Assembly (NCBI GenBank): GCA_946902985.2
Contig: OX336391.1
Location: forward strand, 195,116,289 to 195,180,288
Direction: 5' to 3'
Source of the DNA: Meconema thalassinum
Taxonomy: Eukaryota; Arthropoda; Insecta; Orthoptera; Tettigoniidae
DNA: 64,000 nucleotides
The notes below the pieces were generated by a model. It saw only the letters and a list, made by a program, of their open reading frames with translations, did not search any database and was not told the DNA's origin. The translations under genes and the position numbers were made by a program. Position 1 is the first letter of the stretch; each line of letters begins with the position of its first letter. Positions 11,772-20,389 of this stretch are shown here, in pieces.

Positions 11772-12165
11772 CGACAGTAGTGGCTACGCTGGCTAACGCG
11801 CAGCATTAGTTCATGGGGCCAAGCTCTCTGCTGACTCGGTAGACGCGTGGGTTCGAGCCCCACCGTCGGCCGTCCTTGAAATGTTTTTCCGTGGTTTCCC
11901 ATTTTCAACACCAGGCAAATGCTGGGACGGTACCTTCTGACAGGCCACGGCCGCTTCCTTCCACATCCTTGCCCAGTTTCATTCACCATCATTCATTTCA
12001 TCTCTCATTAACTCCTCTCATGAGGTTGGCGTCAGGAAGGGCATCCGGCCGTAAAAACCATCGCCACAAAGACTTCCATCGCATCTCATCCCCGACCCCG
12101 TTGGAACACGGGAATAATAAGGGGTAGACATACATACAATAATAATAATAATAATAATAATAATA
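11770..12165 (+). mobile_element. tRNA-derived SINE with (AAT)n tail
   Basis: The head ACCGACAGTAGTGGCTACGC and the B box GGGTTCGAGCCCCACCG (near 11849) are tRNA-like. The body has CGTGGTTTCCCATTTTC, CCAGGCAAATGCTGGG and GGCCACGGCCGCTTCC. It ends in a second (AAT)n tract at 12139-12164. Its tail type matches that of the adjacent LINE, which would fit mobilisation by that LINE; that is inference. Confidence 0.8.
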
Positions 12166-12189
12166 TATGGAGAAATTTAGGACTACACC

Positions 12190-12216
12190 TTTCAACACTC
12201 AAGTGGTCATCATCAG
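12190..12216 (-). other. Hammerhead-like core string, weak
   Basis: On the minus strand CTGATGA (12210-12216) is followed by 16 nt and GAAA (12190-12193). The intervening sequence can form only a 3-4 bp stem. A better version of the motif is at 38838-38864. Probably a remnant of a retroelement end. Confidence 0.25.
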
Positions 12217-12235
12217 ATCCTGTTCACTAATAATA

Positions 12236-12975
12236 AAGCACTACTTCATGTAGCTAGTCTTCGGTGTTTATAATCCGATTCGCAATTTGAATCTCGTTAT
12301 ACGTTAGGTTTGTTTTTGTCTTAAAGATTTTTTATGAATTAATGAGTAAAAGTGTATATTCACGTGTATAAAATACACAATTTTTATGATAGATAAATAA
12401 ATATATTAACAAATTTAGCATGCACTAGAAAACTCTATTTGTAATGTATAATTATCTAGTAGGGAACTCCTCACAGCAGTGTTATCTCGTCGCCCTGCTC
12501 ACCACTACTGGGGAGGTGAGCTCAAGTTGGCTTGGTTGCATGACATAGAGCACGACACCTGTTGTCAAAAGTTTGAAAATGAGCTTGGAATGAATTATCG
12601 TTGTAACTGAACCGAACTGACTGACATTGAAATTATGTTATGGATTCTGGGAATTGTTTCATTACTATCGCAGGCCATTTACGCCGTCTGCCATAACAAA
12701 GGCATCTGACCATTGTGGTTGCCACCTGGTCTACCAGATGGTATAGCACCCTGCAAAAACTACCTATATTCAGGTCTTGGTTTGTTGAAATAGACACATG
12801 GTCTATAACATATTTCCCAAATAAACCCTTCTTGTATGCATTAATGCCTACTAGTGTCGATTTACTTTAATTTAGCAGCGTGAAAGTGTTCCCTTTCTAG
12901 AAATATGTGTTCATTCAGATTCGCTGGATTATCTTTCTTTGCTAGATGTATCTTTACGGATTCTCTCGACATAAA
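12236..12975. other. Unassigned sequence
   Basis: AT-rich in the first 200 bp, then mixed composition. I see no gene or repeat boundary before the LINE fragment at 12976. Confidence 0.5.
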
Positions 12976-13580
12976 AGAATCCACTACAATACAGTCATAC
13001 ATCCAGAAGCTTTGTACTCCATGGAGTGTCTGTTATTGAACCAGAGAGGACTGGTTGATTAATTGGAAGTTAGAGAGAGAAGAATACTAAGGAAGACCCT
13101 ATGCCCAGTGCGGGAATTTGTGGAATTCCGAAGGAGGCGTACTTCTGAATTTAAGAGTAGGCCTACAGTGTATACGAAATACTCTAGGAAGAGAATGATT
13201 ATGTATCACAACTGTCTCCAAACAGACTTACTAGTGTCTGTTTACCTTCTGGAAAAAAAGAAAAAAACAGAAAGTTCATCCCACCTGGCAGACAGAAACC
13301 GAAAAAGATGTTCAAGAAATGGGAATACTAGATCCTTAAGACAAGCTGTGAGACAAACCCTCAAGGAAGCCCGTGGATCTCAGGAGAAACCTCGGAAGTA
13401 AGGTACTCCCTGGACAGTGGAACAAAAGCAGTTGCATCGGGAAAATATGCGACAATATTGGGCAATGATCAAGGTCCAACAGTTGAACAAGCGTGGTTCA
13501 AAGTAGGCCTATTCGAATGAAGAAGAAGATGAAGAAAAAGATGAAGATGAAGATGAAGATGAAGATGAAGATGAAGATTT
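12976..13580 (+). pseudogene. RTE-like LINE, C-terminal fragment
   Basis: The frame starting near 12976 reads a typical LINE segment after the RT palm: HYNTVIHPEALY, LLLNQRGLVD and LEVRERRILRK. A TAA (13050-13052) interrupts it, and another stop follows EKPRK at 13399-13401. The frame continues to a WTVEQKQLHRENMRQYW-like end near 13470. It is homologous to the minus-strand fragment at 14436-15090, which has the same order of motifs. The 3' end runs into GAAGAAGATG and (GATGAA)n repeats to 13575. The catalytic RT part is missing. Confidence 0.8.
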
Positions 13581-13637
13581 TTCAGTACCAGCCTGAAAAG
13601 CAAACACCATATACGGTACAAGCAATGTATTAATGTA

Positions 13638-14000
13638 TTAATTTGTTGTTGTTGTTGTTTGAGGGGTTTGGACACCGTGATCATTCAGCTCCATGTACTT
13701 GAGTAAGTGTGGAATTTTATCTCATTACCTGTGTTAATGTGATGGCTGTATTAGTGTGTTCATTTGTAATTCAGGTGAGAATTGGGAAGAAAGCGGCCGT
13801 GGCATTACGTTAGGAACCATCCCGGCATTCACCTGGTGTAGAAGTGGGAAACCACGAAAGCAACTTCCATAATGGCTGAGGTGGGTATAGAACCTATCCC
13901 TTCTTAGTTTTGTCTCACAAAGCGGAGTGGACTCTGTTACAACCCTCAGATCAGAATTACATTTCTTGATGGAGCCGGGAATCGAACCCGCACTAACAAT
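13638..14000 (-). mobile_element. SINE-like repeat with (TTG)n end, minus strand
   Basis: It begins with TTGTTGTTG (the A-rich tail in complement) and continues with CATCCCGGCATTCACC, GAAGTGGGAAACCACG and GGCTGAGGTGGG. It ends at GCCGGGAATCGAACCCGC, the complement of a tRNA B box. The same body is present at 62395-62765. The A-box end appears to be lost. Confidence 0.7.
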
Positions 14001-14029
14001 AGCCCCTCATTTATGTGAGAAATGTTTTA

Positions 14030-14361
14030 TGTATCATCATCATGTATTGCATTAACAGGCCATTAAGACCCAGGACAGACGATAAGAACATAAAACAAGA
14101 AGTCATATACAAAACCACACAGGCATTACAACAAGAGGGACTGAGATACTTCACAAATCAGTCAAAGATGGACTTCCACCTTTCTTTGTCCCTTGCATCA
14201 TCCACAGTTGCTGTTGGTGCCATCTTTACCAGTGTCTTTATTGCTCGATCCTTCCATCTTGTTCTAGGGCGGCCTCTCGGGCGTCTCCCAGTTAGCGCCG
14301 AGCTGAAAACACGCCTGGATATGGAATCCTCAGCTCGAATGACATGTCCCAACCATTGCAA
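14030..14361 (-). pseudogene. RTE-like LINE, last codons and 3' end
   Basis: The minus-strand frame from 14361 to 14158 reads a known LINE terminus: WLGHVIRAEDS, SSALTGRRPRGRPRTRWKDR and DDARDKERWKSI, then a stop. About 125 bp of untranslated sequence follow, and the element ends in ATCATCATG near 14030. It is a severely 5'-truncated insertion, different in sequence from its neighbours at 12976 and 14436. Confidence 0.8.
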
Positions 14362-14435
14362 CCTCCTCCTCTTCTTCAGAATCCGGTTATTATATTATTA
14401 ATATATATAATTCGTTGAGGCCATCTAGGACCACG

Positions 14436-15090
14436 TTAAGTCTTGCTACACTTGGCAATAATCTTCGCTTTCCTCTGAGCCCAGAATTCCCTCATTCTCT
14501 GTGAGTGGGCCATCTTGTGCTCCGCTGACCAGGTGGTACCGTGTCTCCTTTTCGGTCTTGGTGTCTCATCTCGGGTTAGCCTAATAGTCAGTATCTTTTT
14601 GCGGAAGAGATCTCTAATGAAGGCGTCGTCGGGTTTTAGATGCAGCATTTTTAGGTCGTCTCTGGGATTTATAAACCAGGGCATTGTGGTTTTGGGTTTG
14701 GAGTAAAAAAAATGAAAAATCTGTTTAGTCAGCCTGTTTCCAACCATTCGTTTGAGATGACCGTAATACCGTGCCCGCCTCTTACGGATCGTTTCTGTAA
14801 TTTTCTCTATTTCACTGTAGACGACTTTATTGGATTTTTGTTATAATGGATGCCATTCTTGTAATTCGATCCCATTATACCTCGAACGATTTTGCGCTCT
14901 TTTTTCTCCAGTTCTTCTAAGAGTCCTTTATTAGCATTTAGGGATAGGGTTTCGGCTGCATACATAACTACTGGCTTCAGAACAGTTTCATAATGACGTA
15001 GTTTAGTATTTTTCGACAGGCATTTTTTGTTGTAGATTGAGCGCGATGTTTGATAGGCTATTTCGAGTTTGCGTACTCGTATATTATTAA
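14436..15090 (-). pseudogene. RTE-like LINE, C-terminal fragment, minus strand
   Basis: Read from 15090 down, the frames give LEIAYQTSRSIYNKKC, KLRHYETVLKPVVMYA, then EELEKKERKIVRGI, and after a frame change GNRLTKQIFHFF, KTTMPWFINPRDDL and WSAEHKMAHSQRMREFWAQ. This is the segment after the RT palm through the C terminus. At least one stop (14807) and one frameshift break it. It matches the plus-strand fragment at 12976. No RT catalytic motif remains. Confidence 0.8.
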
Positions 15091-15340
15091 TTCTTCTTCT
15101 TCTTTGTCTTTTCCCGTTTATGCGGGGTCGACGTTTCTGACAAGTCATTTCCATTTTCCTCGGTCCCAAATGGTGTTTTCTGTTAACTGCTTTGCACGCA
15201 GTCCATCTATCTTCTTCTAGGCCTGCCTCTTTCCCTTTTGCCTTCCACCTCCAGATCAAGAATTCGCCTTCCTACATAACACTCATCCCTGCGCTTAATA
15301 TGGCCATACCAGAGCAAGCGCCTTTCTTGCACCTATTTTT
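15091..15340 (-). pseudogene. RTE-like LINE 3' part, split by a HINE (3' segment)
   Basis: On the minus strand the sequence reads VQERRLLWYGHIKRRDE, then RRILDLEVEGKRERGRPRRR, the end of an RTE-type ORF, and finishes in an AAG-rich tail at 15095-15115. A premature stop follows the Arg-rich motif. The upstream part of the same ORF lies beyond the HINE, at 16867-16965. Removing the HINE with one copy of its TT target puts the two halves back in one frame. Confidence 0.8.
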
Positions 15341-16864
15341 AGCCTATTTTCAATTTTGAAAAAAATAGGCTTATGAGATCACCTTTTGTCCGTGTGTGTG
15401 TGCGTGTGTGTGTGTGTGTGAGAGAGAGAGGTGTGTGTGTGTCCCTAATAACTTTTAAACGGCTGGAGCGATTTCAACGAAACTCGGTTAGTTCATAGCA
15501 CTATTCAGGACAACCCCGACCGTGCCCTTCAAATTTTGTTTCGTCTCACCAATCCAACATGGTGGCTGTGCGAAATATTTCACCAGCATTCAATATCTCA
15601 GAAACTATTCCCAATATCACCCTGGATTTTGTACGGTGATAAAGGAAACTACTAGAAGTTCACCTATGTGACTTTTGAAAAACTTTTAACTCCAAAACCA
15701 ACATGGCGGCCACACGAATTTGCGACTTTTAAATAGACGTTTCTCGCGATTTAACCAACCAAACGCAATAAAACTTGGTACAGTACATGTTTATACACAT
15801 TGTAATGCACCGACATCTAACTTGGTTCCATTGTTTACATAACCACAAGATGGTGGATGTGCGAAATATATCACCGGCTTTCTATATCTCTGAAACTATT
15901 AGCGATATCACCCTAAAATTTTGTACGGAGATAAAGGGCACTACTGGAAGTTCATTTATAAGACTTTCAAAAACCGGTTAACCACAAAACGAACATGGCG
16001 GCCAAACGAATTTGAAAATTTTAAATAGACCTTTCTCGCGATTTAATGTTACAACCGCAATGAAATCTGGTACAGGAAATGTTTATACACATTGTAATAC
16101 GCTGGTATCTAATTTAGTTCAATTGTTTACAAAACCTCAAGATGGCGGCTTTGCGAATTTTAAAATTAAGTTTTTATTTCTTGTGTCGTAATCATGCGAT
16201 CGATGTGAAAGTTTGAATAAAGAACCTACGCAATAATTTTCCTTTAATTGTACATGACTCTATGGCCTATACATTTAACAATCCAACATGGCGACCATCC
16301 GAAATATTTAGAAGGCTCTGAATATCTACGAGTGTATTATAGCAATCAAACTGTTTTTTTTATGTTCATAGGGGCTATGAACTTAAGTTTACCTATAGGA
16401 TTTTAAATAACCTGGTGATCACAAATCCAACATGGTGGCGACGCGAAGTATTAATATTCACATGGATGTATCTCGCAATTTAATCATCCAAGTTCAGTGA
16501 AACTTGGTACAGTAAAATTCTTATACGAATGTTAATCCACTGGCATCTAATTTATTTCAATTGTTTCCATAACCACAATATGGCAGCTGTTCGAAATTTT
16601 TAAATCTCCTTGGTAATTCTTTTGTCCTAATCATGCGATTGAAGTTTGAATGCTACACGCACACAAAAATCTTCATGTAACAGTACATAACTCTAGGACC
16701 TACATATATAAAATCCAACATGGCGACCTTCCGAAGTATTTAGTTGGTTCAATATCTACGAATCTATTACAGCAATCAAGCTGAAATTTTGTATGTAGAT
16801 AGAGGCAATTAACAAAAGTAGGATATATGAAAATAGGTTGTATAGTTCTTCACGGAACTACTTG
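15341..16864 (+). mobile_element. HINE-type element, copy 3, inserted in a LINE
   Basis: This is the clearest full copy. The 5' end AGCCTATTTTC is followed by its inverted copy AATAGGCT, then TTATGAGATCACC and a GT/GA microsatellite (15393-15440). The 3' end is AAAATAGGTTG, the hairpin AGTTCTTCACGGAACT and ACTTG. It lies between TTTTT and TTATATTTC, so the target is TT. The core carries ATGG(C/T)G motifs at 15559, 15703, 15850, 15994, 16142, 16288, 16432, 16580 and 16720, i.e. every 140-148 bp. It has no ORF of note, so it must rely on a Helentron elsewhere for its Rep-helicase. Confidence 0.9.
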
Positions 16865-16866
16865 TT

Positions 16867-16965
16867 ATATTTCAGTCACTGCCTCGTATGCAGGTGTTTT
16901 TGATGTGATCGTTTCTTATAACACCACACATCCATCTTAGCATCTTCATTTCAGCACTAGTATAT
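16867..16965 (-). pseudogene. RTE-like LINE, segment upstream of the HINE split
   Basis: Read on the minus strand, this gives MKMLRWMCGVIRNDHIKNTC followed by IRG, a standard RTE-type LINE motif that precedes the RRLLWYGH motif. That next motif is found on the other side of the HINE at 15341-16864. Beyond 16965 the match is lost. Confidence 0.75.
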
Positions 16966-16984
16966 TATTAATATTATAAATAAT

Positions 16985-17353
16985 TAATGTAATTTATGTC
17001 AAGCACTATGAAATTCAAATTCGTCACCCAATCTAATTTGGCACACTTGTGTTGACCGACTAAAAAGCTTCTAATAATATGGCAAGATCTATCCCAAACA
17101 GGGCATGCATCTACCGCAAAGTAGTTCAATGCTAAATCAGACGTTCTTATTGTTTCGGCTTACATCCCTCAAATAGTACCAGATAATTTACAGAGAAAGG
17201 AATTCCTCGTAGATACCTTGTCTTTGGTATTTCTAGAATATTTGTGTACGTGAATTCACGACCCAGAGTCATTCCTAGATATCTGAGTGTTGAGCAGTGA
17301 TCCAAGGGAACGCCCTCCCAAGTAATTTGCAATTGTCGTGTCCTTGGATACAT
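16985..17353 (-). pseudogene. CR1/Jockey-like LINE fragment, minus strand
   Basis: The minus-strand frame from 17353 reads LQITWEGVPLDHCSTLRYLG followed by MTLGREFTY. Further on, ACPVWDRSCH lies near 17090-17115. These match the segment after YADD in the LINE at 10372 (GVELEHCYTPKFLGVTLDRD and ACPVW). Stops and indels are present, and the RT palm is missing. Confidence 0.75.
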
Positions 17354-18407
17354 AAAATAAAAGTTGAGTACTTAGATTCAGGTGTTTTTTTTAATTCTTT
17401 GCATAAAACTGACTACGGTCAGAAACATTTATGACGCTATATCCTATAGCCATAACTAAAAGCTCAGCGCGATGTCTAGTATGGGGACTTGAACCTAATA
17501 GCTGCCATTTGAGTAGCATCTGATCGCACTATTGACGTTTTTACAACGCCATTCCTCTCCCTCAGTGGCAGAGAGTAGTGGCACCATCAAATAAAACACT
17601 AGCACGTCAAATTCTTACCGGTAACATTAATCTCCACACTTGCCGGCTGGCTGTAATGTTAGCTGATATCACCATGCTTGTACAACCACTAGCACTCTTA
17701 ACAGCACTCTTAAAATTGATTATCTATCAACATTGGAATTCTGGAAACGGCTCTGGATGTGTTGAAATTGCCATCACGGCTCCCATCAATCGTTAAGTAA
17801 AACGTATGGACATCAGGTCGTTGGTTCCGGCTGCACTACGGTGCAGTACTCATGACCATTGGCTGCTTAAATGAATGAGGAGAAAATGGGTGAATATTGG
17901 CATTAATTAATGTTCTGAATGGGGGCGCTCAGATGTAAATCAATAAATCGTTATAAACGACAGAGTTTGGGCTTTGTTTTAACATGCCAGAATGCTAACA
18001 GTAGACCATGATTAATTTCGTAATTAGAATTATAACATAGACTAGACACATTTTTATATTTGCAAATATTGGCTTAGTATTTTACTGGAACTAAAAATAT
18101 TAGCTTAAAAATAAAGTTCAATAGCGGAAAGAACACACAAACCTAATTAATAAAACAAAATGGTGCTCGTTTTGCTTTGCTCTTAAAAGACAGAAAATAC
18201 ATGATCATATAAACACACTATTGGCATGAGCACCAATGAAAGTGCACTAACCATAAAATGATACACGTGATTAATAATTATTAAAGACACATGGCCGTTA
18301 TGGACAGCCAGGGATTTAATAAATTGCGTGCCTATGTTTCACAACATTCGCTAATACCCTTCGATAATTATAAGGAAAAGATCATAAGAAGGTGATAATA
18401 AATCAAA
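17354..18407. other. Unassigned AT-rich sequence
   Basis: I see no gene, repeat end or RNA gene. A 72-codon open frame at 17578-17796 shows no family features. Confidence 0.5.
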
Positions 18408-19525
18408 CAAGAAGTTCCGTGACGAACTAAAGAGCCTACTTTTCTTAAAATTTAAGATTCATGCCAATGATTAATGACGAAATTAAGTTAGTAATATCGA
18501 AATTTATAATTAGTTCGAAATACTGTATACCTGGCATAATGTAGTCCAAAAAGCACTACATTTGGCAGCCCTGGTGACTGAATATATTCTTATATCCACT
18601 TCTTAGGGTAGATAATACAAAATTTGGTTGAAGTCCAATGGATAGCATGGACGTTACATGCAGTTAAACATTGGATCTAACAGCGCGCGTAAAATCATGT
18701 TGGCAACAATGCCATGCATGTATTGGTCAGAAATAATCTGAAGTAATATGATCTATTGTTGTGCCAATTTTGAATGAAATCCATTAGTTAGTATAAAAGT
18801 TACATTAATTTAAAGTTGGACGTCTCAGCAGGCTTAGAATCATGTTGGTAGCACTGAAGTATATAAGTCACTCCACATTAATATAGAATGTCAGGTACTA
18901 TACGTGTGCATAGTTTAAAACTGTCGGCTTGCATACTTTCTGATATATGGCTATTTGGATTAAACGAAATTGAGAGCATTTATTAACAGTTGGCAGCCCT
19001 GGTGGCTCTTAAGAATACGCTCAGTCATATCTGTTTATGTACACATAGCACATACGAAATTTGGTTGAAATCTAATTGATAGTGTAGAAGTTATATGCAT
19101 TTAAAATTTGGACCTATCAGCAGGCTTATAATCATTTTGGCAACACTGCCATGTATGTAAACTGCAATATTATTATCTATACGTGTGCCAATTTTGAAAT
19201 AGCTCCAATTCATACCTTCCAAGATATCCAGCATGGAGTTCAAATTTCAAATGCGATTTTTCAGCAGTTGGTAGCACTGATATCATTTTGAAATATGGCC
19301 GTGAGATATTCAGGTATAGGTCTTTACTCCTACCAAATTTTGTTTCGTTTGCTGCAGCCGTTTAGAATTTGATAGACACACACACACACACACAGCCAGC
19401 CAGACAGACAGACAGACAGACAGAAGGACAGACAGACAGACAGAAGGACAGACAGACAGACACACATTTGCCCGATCTCATAAGTCTACTTTTTCCTAAT
19501 TTTTGCAAAATGTGAAAAGTAGGCT
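18408..19525 (-). mobile_element. HINE-type element, copy 4, minus strand, different core
   Basis: On the plus strand it starts CAAG, hairpin AGTTCCGTGACGAACT, then GAGCCTACTTTTC, and ends with GAAAAGTAGGCT. A CA then GACA microsatellite lies at 19376-19465, next to the 5' end. The ends match the other HINEs, but the core differs: it is built from units with TTGG(C/T)AGCCCTGG or TTGGCAAC motifs at 18562, 18700, 18845, 18990, 19137 and 19268, again about 131-147 bp apart. The flanks are A-rich. No ORF. Confidence 0.8.
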
Positions 19526-19764
19526 AAAAATGTCTTGATTACTTAATATGTGATTGAATTCGACGGCTATTGAAACTAAGCTCTAAGCAGTTAATACTTA
19601 AATGATCAAAACTATGTTCTTTGCTTATGTAGGCGTAGTAATAATATTTCACTTGAATAAGTTTGAAATAGAAACAAGTGTGTGAAGTACTATTTTATTT
19701 TTTATTTCCAATGCTTGTTCTCTTAATACTCATTTCCCATGTTATAGTTTATATTAAGACAATA
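19526..19764. other. Unassigned sequence
   Basis: AT-rich spacer between a HINE and a SINE, with no recognisable content. Confidence 0.5.
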
Positions 19765-19990
19765 ATAACGGCGTCTGTCCTCCATGGAGGTTTGGTGAGC
19801 GTCATTAATGTAGATGCCAGCTGACGACCTCCTCGTTTATGAATGGGATAAAATGATAAATATGCACAGTCTCTAGGCCAGGGGAATAAATTATATGAGA
19901 CTAAATTACCTTGGCGGCCAAGAATCGAAACCGAAATCCTACTGGCAGAAGCCTACCACGCTAATCTTTCAGCCAGATGGACTACGTTAA
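19765..19990 (-). mobile_element. SINE-like repeat, minus strand
   Basis: The region reads GGCGTCTGTCCTCCATGGAG, GATGCCAGCTGACGACCTCC and GCACAGTCTCTAGGCCAGGG, then AAGAATCGAAACCGAAATCC and ACGCTAATCTTTCAGCC. The last two are the complement of a degraded tRNA B box and A-box region, so this is a tRNA-headed repeat on the minus strand. Confidence 0.6.
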
Positions 19991-20389
19991 GAAACGGAGA
20001 TACTACTCGGTTTCTTCAAACACAACCATACTTTAATTACCCTAATGGTACAGTTGTTGTTGTTATTGATGATGGAATATTGGCCTTCTCGGATTATTAC
20101 CTATGGCCTAATTAGATTGGTCGGGGAGTAGTCTACCTATTAATTTACATGTTACTGAAATAAATATATGAATTATTTATGCACTGAAAATAAACACTTC
20201 TCACACCAATGAGGGGGGGGGAGGGGTTAATTGAATGAATTGTTTCGTTCGTCAAGCGAACTTCATCGAATCTGTCTCTTTTAGAAATAATTTAGATTTG
20301 ACGAATATGTATTGTACATAACACTTATGTAACACATACATTATTAATTACATTTTGTAACAAGTCAGATTTTTACAAAGTATAATTAA
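19991..20389. other. Unassigned AT-rich sequence
   Basis: No gene seen. A G run lies at 20213-20226. Confidence 0.5.
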
